From positions 5,085,001 through 5,149,000 of the forward strand of contig NZ_CP071139.1 in the NCBI RefSeq assembly GCF_017639205.1: DNA of 64,000 bases. The letters run 5' to 3'. A program made the translations under genes and the position numbers. Each line of letters begins with the position of its first letter. The stretch's first letter is position 1. The notes under the pieces were generated by a model, which was given only the letters and a program-made list of their open reading frames with translations, was not told the origin of the DNA and did not search any database. Shown one piece after another: positions 15,821-23,309 of the stretch. Origin of the DNA: Streptomyces nojiriensis (GTDB lineage Bacteria; Actinomycetota; Actinomycetes; Streptomycetales; Streptomycetaceae).

Positions 15821-16798
15821 ATGAGGCTGTTGCTGCTGGGCGGAACGGACTTCGCGGGGCGCGCCGTCGCCGAGGGCGCGGTCGCCCGGGGCTGGGACGT
15901 GACCGTCTTCCACCGGGGCGAGCACCCGGCCCCGCCCGGCGTGCGGGTCCGCCACGGCGACCGTACGCACGAGGACGGTCTGGCCGCCCTCGCGGCGGGG
16001 GAGTGGGACGCGGTCGTCGACACCTGGTCGGGGGCCCCGACCGTGGTGCGCGACGCGGCCGCCCTGCTGGCCGGGCGCGCCGGACGCCACGCCTTCATAT
16101 CCAGCCGCTCGGTGTACGCGTGGCCGGTGCCGGCGGGGCTGGACGAGTCCGGACCGCTGGCCGAGGGCGACCCGGACGCGGAGTCGACCGACTTCGCGGC
16201 CGACAAGCGGGGGTCGGAACTGGCCGTGCTGCGCGCGTTCGGCGAGGACCGCACCCTGCTGGTCCGGCCGGGCCTGATCCTGGGCCCGCGCGAGAACGCG
16301 GGCCGCCTGCCGTGGTGGCTGTCGCGCATCGCGCGGGGCGGCGCGGTCCCGGCCCCCGGCCCCCGGGACACCCCGCTCCAGTACATCGACGTACGCGACC
16401 TGGCGGACTGGCTCCTGAACGCGCTGGAGTCGTCGCTGCACGGCCCCTACAACCTCGTCTCGCAGCCGGGCCACACCACGATCGGCGAGCTCCTGGACCT
16501 CTGCGTACGCGTCACGGGCGCGGCGGCCGAGCTCCGCTGGACCTCCCCCGAGGCGATCGCCGCCGCGGACCTCTCCCCGTGGACCGACCTCCCCGTCTGG
16601 GCCCCGCCCGGCTCGGACTTCCACGCCGCGATCCACGCGGGAGACGTCTCACGGGCCCATGCCGCGGGCCTCGTCTGCCGCCCGGTCACCGAGACGGTCA
16701 CCGACACGTGGGCCTGGCAGCGGTCGGTCCCGGAGGGCGGGCCGGCCCTCGCGGACGGCCTGTCCGAGGAGGCGGAGGCCCGGCTGCTGAAGGGCTGA
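15821..16798 (+). CDS. NAD-dependent epimerase/dehydratase-family protein (extended SDR)
   Basis: A 325-residue protein with an N-terminal Rossmann motif (LLLGGTDFAG, about 4-13), a SSRSVYAWP segment at the active-site serine position and PLQYIDVRDLADWLL, typical of extended SDRs. The catalytic YxxxK reads F-A-A-D-K (DFAADKRG), so the active-site tyrosine is Phe. That argues for an altered reaction or a non-catalytic role. A GAGAGGGACCAGG-type ribosome site precedes ATG 15821. It is separated from the NRPS run by a hairpin, so membership in the cluster is uncertain. Its stop is 50 bases from the convergent gene on the other strand. Confidence 0.8.
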   Translation: MRLLLLGGTDFAGRAVAEGAVARGWDVTVFHRGEHPAPPGVRVRHGDRTHEDGLAALAAGEWDAVVDTWSGAPTVVRDAAALLAGRAGRHAFISSRSVYAWPVPAGLDESGPLAEGDPDAESTDFAADKRGSELAVLRAFGEDRTLLVRPGLILGPRENAGRLPWWLSRIARGGAVPAPGPRDTPLQYIDVRDLADWLLNALESSLHGPYNLVSQPGHTTIGELLDLCVRVTGAAAELRWTSPEAIAAADLSPWTDLPVWAPPGSDFHAAIHAGDVSRAHAAGLVCRPVTETVTDTWAWQRSVPEGGPALADGLSEEAEARLLKG

Positions 16799-16846
16799 CG
16801 CGGCTGACGCGACCGCACGGACCGGCGGGCGGGCGGCCGCGGGCGA

Positions 16847-17692
16847 TCACGGCCCGGGGCCGGGGTCCTTCGGGTCGCCGGCCAGCCGGACGGTGCTCAG
16901 GATGCGCATGATCAGGGCGTCGTCGACGGCGCCCGGGACGCCCGTGCGGCCGTAGAAGTCCCAGGAGACGAGGTCCCCCCGGGAGTTCTTGAAGCCGAAG
17001 ACGACCGCCTGGCCGTCGCCCGCGCAGCGGTGGGGCCGCGGGGCGCCCGAGGAGCGCGCCTTGACGTAACTCCCCCTGAGTCCGGACTTCGTGGTGTACT
17101 CCACCGGCTTGTCCGCCGTGACCACGCTCTTGTCCGGCTGGGTGTAGGCGGCGTAGACCCAGGTGGGCGCCTCCTTCACGGCGATGTCGGCGGGGTTCTT
17201 GGCACCACCGGCGCCCTTGGTGCCGACGTTGGCGAGCCGGACGTCCGTGACCTGGCCGTCGCCGTTCGCGTCGATGCTGCACCACTGGGACTTGTAGAAG
17301 GCGGGGGCCGTGTGCCCGATGAGGACCTTCTCCTTGTCCTTGGTGTCCTCATAGCCGCTGAAGACGTCGGGTTCGAGGACCTCCCACCCCGGCGGGACGT
17401 CGAAGGCGGTGCCGTGCTTGGGGTTGATCACGGTCTTCCAGCCCGCGACGAGCGGTTTCGTCGGGTCGGCGGCCGACGCCGCCGCGGCCGCCGACGCGCG
17501 CTCCCGGTTCTCGCGGACGCCGAGTGCGACGCCGGTCGCGGCGGCGGCGACCGCCAGGGCGGTCAGGACGCAGACCCCGGTGACGAGCCGTTTCCGGCTG
17601 ATCCGGCGCCCGCCGCCGGGCTCCTGCGATGGTGCGAAGGGCGGCGGGTACGGGCCGCCGGGGTGGGTCGGCTGGTGGTACGGGTTCTGCAC
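16847..17692 (-). CDS. Membrane-anchored exported protein of unknown function
   Basis: A 281-residue protein. A Pro/Gly/Tyr-rich cytoplasmic N-terminus (QNPYHQPTHPGG) leads into one membrane helix (about 38-58, VCVLTALAVAAAATGVALGV), then an extracytoplasmic domain with two cysteines (WCSIDANGDG and HRCAGDG) that could form a disulfide. GTG 17692 is chosen because AGGAGG lies 6-8 bases upstream; frames running further upstream are only the shadow of the neighbouring gene. It is 26 bases downstream of the PQQ-propeller gene and probably co-transcribed. The family resembles actinobacterial secreted proteins of unknown function; no catalytic motif is visible. Confidence 0.8.
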   Translation of the reverse strand: MQNPYHQPTHPGGPYPPPFAPSQEPGGGRRISRKRLVTGVCVLTALAVAAAATGVALGVRENRERASAAAAASAADPTKPLVAGWKTVINPKHGTAFDVPPGWEVLEPDVFSGYEDTKDKEKVLIGHTAPAFYKSQWCSIDANGDGQVTDVRLANVGTKGAGGAKNPADIAVKEAPTWVYAAYTQPDKSVVTADKPVEYTTKSGLRGSYVKARSSGAPRPHRCAGDGQAVVFGFKNSRGDLVSWDFYGRTGVPGAVDDALIMRILSTVRLAGDPKDPGPGP

Positions 17693-17718
17693 GGTGCCCC
17701 TCCTGGTACCTGCCTGCC

Positions 17719-19269
17719 CTACTTGCCGAAGGACAGGATCGCGCGGCTGGCCTTGCGCGGCTCCGGGCTGTTGACCCGGCCGTTGAGCAGGAACAGCCGT
17801 CCGCCCGCCCATGCGATACGGACGCCGTGGGGGTAGAAGACGCCCTCGGCGCCGCGGGCCGCCGCCGGGCTCTGCAGGAGCGGCCGCGAGGCTCCGTCGG
17901 CCGCGGCGAGGGAGACGACCGCCCCCGCTTCGTCGTTGCCCGGGGTGACGTACGTGAGGACCCTGCCGTCCTCGACGGCCAGCGGCCACACGGTGCGTCC
18001 CTTGGGCTGCTCCGCGGTGCGCCACCGCTCCTTGCCGGTGTTCAGGTCCACCGCGACGACCTGGTCGGTGACCTCGGTGTCGAGGGTGGTGCCGGGCTTG
18101 CCCGCGCCGATGTAGAGGCTGTCGGCGTCGGCCGCGGCGGCGTAGCACTCCTGGAAGCCGCTCGCGTTGCCGAATCCGTTGCACCGGCCGCTGACCCCGA
18201 AGGCCGGGGTGCTCTGTGAGCGGACCGTCCCGTCGGCGGCGAAGGCCGTGAGGTTCCAGGTCTTCTTGTCCTTGTGGTGCGCGGCGATCACCAGCGGGTC
18301 GACGGAGAGCACCCGGCCGACCGTCCAGTCCGGGGCGTACTTGTAGCTCCACCGCGCGCCGCCGGTGGCCGGATCCAGCTCCTCGACCATCGCCTGTCCG
18401 GACGCGCGGACGTCGTTCGGGTCGGGGCAGTGGCGGATGCCGATCAGCCGGGAGCCCCCGGCGAAGGCGGACGGGTAGCAGCCGTTCGGGCTCGACGTGC
18501 CGAAGAGCTTGCGGCCGTCGGTGACCGAGAAGCCGCTCATGACGGCCGACCGGGCCACGACCACGGTGTCGCCGCTGATCGCCAGCTCGAACTGCGACGT
18601 GGTGTCGTACTTGTTCTCCGGCGGCAGCGGGATCTTCCAGCCCGCCTGCCCCGTGGTGAGGTCGATCTGCTGGAGGTGGGTGCAGTGCGAGGTCTGCGAG
18701 GTGGTCTCCTTCACCCCCACGACGAGCCTGCCGTTCGCGGACGGGGCCGGCGGGACCCCGCACAGCGAGGTCTGGAGGGGGAGCTTCCACTTCTCCTGGC
18801 CGTCGGCCGCCGCGTAGCCGGTGAGGCCGCTCGGGATCGCGACGACCACGGTGTCGCCCACTCGCCAGGGGCCGTACTGCGAGACACCCGCCCCGGCGAC
18901 CTCGGCCTGGTTGTCGCGCAGCCAGACCCGGGCCTCGCCCGCCCGGATGCCGGCGTTGGGGTCGTAGGCGTCGGGTCCCCCGCCGGGGCCCTTGCCGTCG
19001 CCCCGGTCGACCGAGGGCGAACCCGAGGGACCGGCCAGGGGCTGCGCGGGCCCGCCGCGGACCGTGAGGCGGTAGGCGCCGCCGCCGATGAGGAGCAGGG
19101 CGGCGAGCAGCGCGAGGGCGGCGCCGGCGGCGGCCACGGGCCGGGGCGGCCGCGGTCCGCGGCCGCCGGGTCGCGGTGCCGGCGGTGCGAACGGGGCGGG
19201 CGGCGGGCCGAAACCGGCGGGGCGCTGCTCGTCGGGTTCCGGCCAGGGGCCGGAGGTGCGACCGGTCAT
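17719..19269 (-). CDS. Membrane-anchored PQQ-type beta-propeller protein
   Basis: A 516-residue protein with a proline-rich cytoplasmic N-terminus (about 1-45), one transmembrane helix (about 48-68, AAGAALALLAALLLIGG) and an extracytoplasmic region made of recurring beta-propeller blades with the PQQ-repeat pattern (for example QIDLTTGQAGWKIPL, VAVDLNTGKERWRT). No PQQ or metal-binding residues can be assigned, so it may be a binding or scaffolding propeller and not a dehydrogenase. It is transcribed leftwards with the neighbouring anchored protein. The 142-bp region separating it from the divergent serine hydrolase should hold both promoters. Confidence 0.85.
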   Translation of the reverse strand: MTGRTSGPWPEPDEQRPAGFGPPPAPFAPPAPRPGGRGPRPPRPVAAAGAALALLAALLLIGGGAYRLTVRGGPAQPLAGPSGSPSVDRGDGKGPGGGPDAYDPNAGIRAGEARVWLRDNQAEVAGAGVSQYGPWRVGDTVVVAIPSGLTGYAAADGQEKWKLPLQTSLCGVPPAPSANGRLVVGVKETTSQTSHCTHLQQIDLTTGQAGWKIPLPPENKYDTTSQFELAISGDTVVVARSAVMSGFSVTDGRKLFGTSSPNGCYPSAFAGGSRLIGIRHCPDPNDVRASGQAMVEELDPATGGARWSYKYAPDWTVGRVLSVDPLVIAAHHKDKKTWNLTAFAADGTVRSQSTPAFGVSGRCNGFGNASGFQECYAAAADADSLYIGAGKPGTTLDTEVTDQVVAVDLNTGKERWRTAEQPKGRTVWPLAVEDGRVLTYVTPGNDEAGAVVSLAAADGASRPLLQSPAAARGAEGVFYPHGVRIAWAGGRLFLLNGRVNSPEPRKASRAILSFGK

Positions 19270-19411
19270 GGGGGAAGTCTGGCCGATCCGGAGAAATTTC
19301 TAGAATAGATTTTTGGACGAATTCGGTGCGGGCAGCTCCGGTCGCCCGTCCGGGTGCACAGGTCTAGCGTGGAGTGATGGTTCCTTGGCTCGGGGGGTGA
19401 GGAGGCCGGGC
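19270..19411. promoter_or_regulatory. Divergent promoter region
   Basis: 142 bases between divergent starts at 19269 (leftward) and 19412 (rightward). An unusually A/T-rich block (about 19291-19325) stands out in this GC-rich sequence and is the likely promoter core. No confident -35/-10 pair was assigned. Confidence 0.45.
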
Positions 19412-20653
19412 ATGTCGACACGCTGGCGCAGTGCCGCCGTGGCCCTGGCGGCCGTCGGACTCGTGGTGGGGCCCGTGGGCGCAGGGGCGGGGGCGGTGCA
19501 CGCAGGGGTCGCGGCGGCGTCCGCGGTGACCGTGCCGGCCGCGACGGTCCCGGCGCCGACCCCGACCCCGACGCCCGCCTCGGACGGGTTCGCACAGCTG
19601 ACCCCCGCCGTGACCCGGCAGCTGGACGCCGCGATCAAGAAGGTACTGGCGGAGGCGAAGATCCCCGGCGTGATCGTGGCCGTGTCGGCCCCGGGCAAGG
19701 GCGACTACGTACGGTCCTTCGGCATCGCCGACAAGGCCACGGGCGCGCCGATGACCCCGAACCTGAACATGCGGATCGGCAGCGTGACGAAGACCTTCAC
19801 CGTGACCGCCCTGCTGGAGCTGGTGGACGAGGGGAAGGTCGGTCTGGACGACCCGATCGGCAAGTACGTCGACGGCGTCCCGAACGGCGACCGGATCACC
19901 CTGCGCGAGCTGGCCGGTATGCGGAGCGGCCTGTTCAACTACTCGGCGGACGAGGGCTTCTACAAGGCGTTCACCAGCAATCCCGACCGGCCCTTCACCC
20001 CGCAGGAACTGCTCGGCTACTCCTTCAAGCACCCGGTGCTCTTCGAGCCGAACGCCAAGTTCTACTACTGCAACACCAACCTGATCCTGCTCGGGCTGGT
20101 GGTGGAGAAGGTCAGCGGCGTCCCCCTCGACCGGTTCATCGGACAGAAGGTCGTCGTGCCCGCCGGGCTCAAGCACACGGTGTTCCCCACGGGCCCGGAG
20201 TTCCCCAGCCCGCACGCCCACGGCTACACGAACCAGACGGCCTCCGGGAAGGTCGAGGACGCCACTGACTGGAACCCCTCCTGGGGCTGGGCGGCGGGCG
20301 CGATGATCTCCGACCTCCCCGACATGCGCAGCTGGGCGAAGACCCTGGCGACCGGGACCCTGCTGACCCCCGCCACCCAGGCCCAGCGGCTTGACGTGGT
20401 CGACGCGCTCCCGGGCACCGGCTACGGCCTCGGCATCTTCAACGTCCAGGGCTGGATCGGGCACAACGGCTCTCTGCCGGGCTACGGCTCACTGGTCCTC
20501 TACCTGCCGGAAGCGAAGGCCACGCTGGTCGTGCTGCTCAACACGGACATCGGGTACGCGGGCCAGGAGCCCAGCACCCTGGTCGGCGAGGCGATCACCA
20601 AGATCGTGACCCCCGACCGGGTCTACACCCTCCCGGCCCAGCCGGCGTCGTGA
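19412..20653 (+). CDS. Secreted serine hydrolase, class C beta-lactamase/DD-peptidase family
   Basis: A 413-residue exported protein. The signal peptide spans about 1-35 (MSTRWRS followed by a long Ala/Val/Gly core), and an Ala/Pro/Thr-rich linker follows. The catalytic domain has SxxK as SVTK (within MRIGSVTKTFTV), YxN as YCN (FYYCNTN) and HxG as HNG (GHNGSLPGYG), the class C beta-lactamase/R61 DD-peptidase set. The family includes D-alanyl-D-alanine carboxypeptidases and esterases; the substrate cannot be told from sequence. ATG 19412 follows GAGGAGG at good spacing and starts exactly at the signal peptide. A very strong hairpin follows the gene. Confidence 0.9.
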   Translation: MSTRWRSAAVALAAVGLVVGPVGAGAGAVHAGVAAASAVTVPAATVPAPTPTPTPASDGFAQLTPAVTRQLDAAIKKVLAEAKIPGVIVAVSAPGKGDYVRSFGIADKATGAPMTPNLNMRIGSVTKTFTVTALLELVDEGKVGLDDPIGKYVDGVPNGDRITLRELAGMRSGLFNYSADEGFYKAFTSNPDRPFTPQELLGYSFKHPVLFEPNAKFYYCNTNLILLGLVVEKVSGVPLDRFIGQKVVVPAGLKHTVFPTGPEFPSPHAHGYTNQTASGKVEDATDWNPSWGWAAGAMISDLPDMRSWAKTLATGTLLTPATQAQRLDVVDALPGTGYGLGIFNVQGWIGHNGSLPGYGSLVLYLPEAKATLVVLLNTDIGYAGQEPSTLVGEAITKIVTPDRVYTLPAQPAS

Positions 20654-20680
20654 GCGGGGACGGCAGGCGGCCCATGTGCG

Positions 20681-20716
20681 CGGCGGGCCCCGGGACTTCG
20701 GTCCCGGGGCCCGCCG
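20681..20716 (+). terminator. Perfect 16-bp hairpin with UUCG tetraloop
   Basis: The arms 20681-20696 and 20701-20716 are fully complementary (CGGCGGGCCCCGGGAC) around a TTCG loop closed by C-G, the extra-stable tetraloop. It lies 28 bases after the serine hydrolase stop. A strong terminator without a T-tract. Confidence 0.85.
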
Positions 20717-20822
20717 CCGCGTGCGCGGCCCGTCCTTCGCCCGGGCCGACTCCCGCCGTAGCGTAGGGAGTCGAGGGCGCCGGTGGTCCGGACGGCGCGA
20801 AACACCCCCGAGGGAGACGCAC

Positions 20823-21329
20823 ATGAACGGTCAGGCAGCACAGCGGGACGGCCGGTCCCCGGCGGAGGACTCCGCTTCCGCCGTCTCGGTCCGCGCGGCA
20901 GGCGAGGCGGACGTCGACGCGGCGGCCGTGCTGTTCCGCGGCTACCTCGACTTCTACGAGGTGGACATCGAGGACCCGGACGCCCCGCGGGCCTTCCTGG
21001 CGGAGCGGATCGCCAAGGACGAGTCGCTGGTGCTGCTCGCCGATGTCCCGGAGGCCGGAACGGTCGGCTTCGCGCAGGTCTACCGCGGGTTCTCGTCCCT
21101 CTCCCTGCGGACCGCCTGGGTCCTCAACGACCTCTACGTCGCCCCGGCCGGCCGCCGTACCGGGGCCGGCCGGGCGCTGCTGCGCGAGGTGCTGCGCCGG
21201 GCCCGCGAGGCCGGGGTGTCCGGCGTGCAGCTGGAGACGGCGTACGACAACACCGTCGCGCAGGGGCTGTACGAGGCGGAGGGCTTCGTCCGCGAGGAGT
21301 TCCACGTGTACTTCCACGACCTGGGCTGA
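20823..21329 (+). CDS. GNAT-family N-acetyltransferase
   Basis: A 168-residue GCN5-related acetyltransferase. The acetyl-CoA binding segment is visible as LNDLYVAPAGRRTGAGRALL (about 103-122; pattern V-x-x-x-x-R-x-x-G-x-A), followed by a motif B region (YDNTVAQGLYEAEGF) typical of the fold. ATG 20823 is used because GAGGGAG lies just upstream; the open frame extends further without a ribosome site. Acceptor substrate unknown. The leader carries the terminator of the upstream gene, so it is a separate transcription unit. Confidence 0.88.
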   Translation: MNGQAAQRDGRSPAEDSASAVSVRAAGEADVDAAAVLFRGYLDFYEVDIEDPDAPRAFLAERIAKDESLVLLADVPEAGTVGFAQVYRGFSSLSLRTAWVLNDLYVAPAGRRTGAGRALLREVLRRAREAGVSGVQLETAYDNTVAQGLYEAEGFVREEFHVYFHDLG

Positions 21330-21381
21330 CCGGCCCGCGGCAGCGGTACCGGCGGGAACGGCGACGGGAATGGCGGCGGAA

Positions 21382-21416
21382 ATGGCGGCGGGAGATGAAA
21401 CATTCTCCGCCGCCAT
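21382..21416 (+). terminator. Hairpin between GNAT and sigma-factor genes
   Basis: A ten-base stem ATGGCGGCGG (21382-21391) with its complement at 21407-21416. Imperfect copies of GGCGGCGG/GGCGACGG precede it. It could terminate the GNAT transcript or fold in the leader of the sigma-factor mRNA. Confidence 0.45.
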
Positions 21417-21454
21417 CGCGTCACAGGGAGGGGACGGACGCGAGGGGGGAGCAC

Positions 21455-21970
21455 ATGCGCCAGGGGCGCAGGGACGGGTTCCGTGAGTTCGCCGCGGGCC
21501 GCTCGGGCCATCTGTACCGGTCGGCATGTCTGCTCGTGGGCGGGGACACCCACCTCGCGGAGGACCTGGTGCAGGAGACCCTGGGGCGGATGTACCAGCG
21601 GTGGGGCCGGATCTCCCGGATCGACAATCCGGCGGCGTACGCCCAGACGGTGCTGGTCCGGGTCTTCCTCACGCACCGGCGCCGCCGCTCGGCGGGGGAG
21701 CGGCCGGTCGGGGAGCTCCCAGACGCCGGCGCGCCCGAGCAGGGCGGCGGGGATCCGGCGCTGCGGCTGACGCTGCTGGAGGCGCTGGGACGGCTGGCGC
21801 CCAAGGACCGGGCGGTGCTGGTGCTGCGCTACTGGGAGGACCGCAGCGTCGAGGAGACCGCCGACGCGATGAACGCCTCCTCGGCGGCGGTCCGTACCCG
21901 GACCACGCGCGCGCTCGCCCGGCTGCGGGAGCAGCTGGGCGGCAGCCTCGCCGCCTTCGTGGACCTCTGA
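21455..21970 (+). CDS. ECF sigma factor, SigE family
   Basis: A 171-residue sigma-70-family factor with only regions 2 and 4. Region 2 has HLYRSACLLVGGDTHLAEDLVQETLGRMYQRW (shown in part; about 18-50), and region 4 has LAPKDRAVLVLRYWEDRSVEETA with a helix-turn-helix ending near SAAVRTRTTRALARLREQL. Length and motifs fit the actinobacterial SigE-family (SigE_rel) subgroup. ATG 21455 follows GAGGGGGGAGCAC. The membrane protein encoded 55 bases downstream is the usual partner of this family and may act as sensor or regulator (inference). Confidence 0.9.
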   Translation: MRQGRRDGFREFAAGRSGHLYRSACLLVGGDTHLAEDLVQETLGRMYQRWGRISRIDNPAAYAQTVLVRVFLTHRRRRSAGERPVGELPDAGAPEQGGGDPALRLTLLEALGRLAPKDRAVLVLRYWEDRSVEETADAMNASSAAVRTRTTRALARLREQLGGSLAAFVDL

Positions 21971-22025
21971 ACCGCCGGTCGGCCCCCTCCACCGACTCCA
22001 CCCGAAACGGAAGGCTTGATTCCTT

Positions 22026-23291
22026 ATGTCCTTCGAAGACGAACTCGCCGAAGCCCTCCGGCGCACGGGGGAGGGCTTCACGACCAACCCCGGAGCCCTC
22101 GCGGAAGCGGGCGAGGAGCGCGGCCGGCGACGGGCGCGCCGCCGGGCCGCAGCGGCGGGCGGATCCGCGCTGGCCCTGGTCCTGACCGCCACGGCGGGGG
22201 CCTACGCCGGAGGCCTGTTCGGCGGTTCCGGGGCCGAGGGCGCGGTCCCCGCCGCGGCGCCGCCGGCGACCCCGCGGGCCGACGGGCGCCGGACCGGCAC
22301 CGGCGCGGTCACCGCCGACCGGATGATCGGCAACCTGAAGTCGCTCCTGCCGGGCGGTCGGCTCACCGAGCCGAAGGCGCGGGGCACGGACGACGAGCTG
22401 GGACCCAGGGTCGGGGCCGTGTACGACGACGGGAAGGGCCCGGCGGCCATCTCCCTCAGACTCCAGCGCGTGGACCCGTTCGGCAGCCAGGCCCGCGCGC
22501 ACACCGAGTGCGAGGACAGGAACCTGCAGTCCTACGACGACTGCCGGACCGAGCAGCTGCCGGACGGCTCCCGCCTGCTCCTCCACCAGGGGTACGAGTA
22601 CCCGGACCGCCGGACGGACACCAAGGTCTGGCGGGCCGTGCTCGTGACCGTGCAGGGCTTCCTGGTCGACGCGTCCGAGTGGAACGCCGCAGCCGACAAG
22701 GACGCCCCCGTCTCCCGGACCGACCCGCCGCTGACCATCGCGCAGCTGAAGGGCCTGGTCACCTCGGACACCTGGCACGCGGCCCTGAACGACCTGCCGG
22801 CGGCCGATCCCGAGCCGGCGCCCCGGCCGGAGTCGATCGCCCTGCGGGACCGGAAGGCCGTGGACGCCTTGGAGCAGCTGATGAACCGGCTCGGGATCAC
22901 CGTCCCGATCGCCTCCAAGGGCGGGCAGGGGACGTACTACGGCTACGTCGTACTCGACGACGGCAAGGGCAAGTCCCTGGTCCAGATCAACGTCCAGCCG
23001 ACCGCGAACTCCATGCTCTTCACGGACAACTCTGCCGTCACCACGGAGTCCGACGGCACGAAGGTGAAGGTCACGGCGGGGCCCGGCGAGAAGAACAGGG
23101 GCGTGACCCAGTGGAAGGTGGACACCCTGCGCAAGGACGGGCTGCGCGTGGTGCTCAGCGCCTTCAACACGGCGGACCAGAACGGCCCGGCCACCCGCCC
23201 CGCACCCGCGCTGACGGCGGAACAGCTGCGGAAGATCGCGCTCGCCCCGGAGTGGAACCTGGGAGCGCCCACCGCCGCCCCCGCTCACTGA
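22026..23291 (+). CDS. Membrane protein paired with the sigma factor
   Basis: A 421-residue protein with a short charged cytoplasmic part (MSFEDELAEALRRTGEGF, then GEERGRRRARRRAAA), one transmembrane helix (about 44-66) and a long extracytoplasmic domain with two cysteines (TECEDRN and DDCRTEQ). The topology, a short inner segment with one helix and a large outer domain, resembles anti-sigma-like partners encoded after SigE-family factors, but no zinc-binding HxxxCxxC motif is present. A regulatory role is therefore only a context inference. Its stop is 18 bases from the convergent polymerase gene. Confidence 0.8.
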   Translation: MSFEDELAEALRRTGEGFTTNPGALAEAGEERGRRRARRRAAAAGGSALALVLTATAGAYAGGLFGGSGAEGAVPAAAPPATPRADGRRTGTGAVTADRMIGNLKSLLPGGRLTEPKARGTDDELGPRVGAVYDDGKGPAAISLRLQRVDPFGSQARAHTECEDRNLQSYDDCRTEQLPDGSRLLLHQGYEYPDRRTDTKVWRAVLVTVQGFLVDASEWNAAADKDAPVSRTDPPLTIAQLKGLVTSDTWHAALNDLPAADPEPAPRPESIALRDRKAVDALEQLMNRLGITVPIASKGGQGTYYGYVVLDDGKGKSLVQINVQPTANSMLFTDNSAVTTESDGTKVKVTAGPGEKNRGVTQWKVDTLRKDGLRVVLSAFNTADQNGPATRPAPALTAEQLRKIALAPEWNLGAPTAAPAH

Positions 23292-23309
23292 CCCCGCCCA
23301 TGGCCCCCC

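Noticed and set aside
15821..16798. Assigning the epimerase-like gene firmly to the NRPS cluster
   Set aside because: A 14-bp hairpin and a 99-base gap separate it from the coupled run; membership is possible but unsupported.
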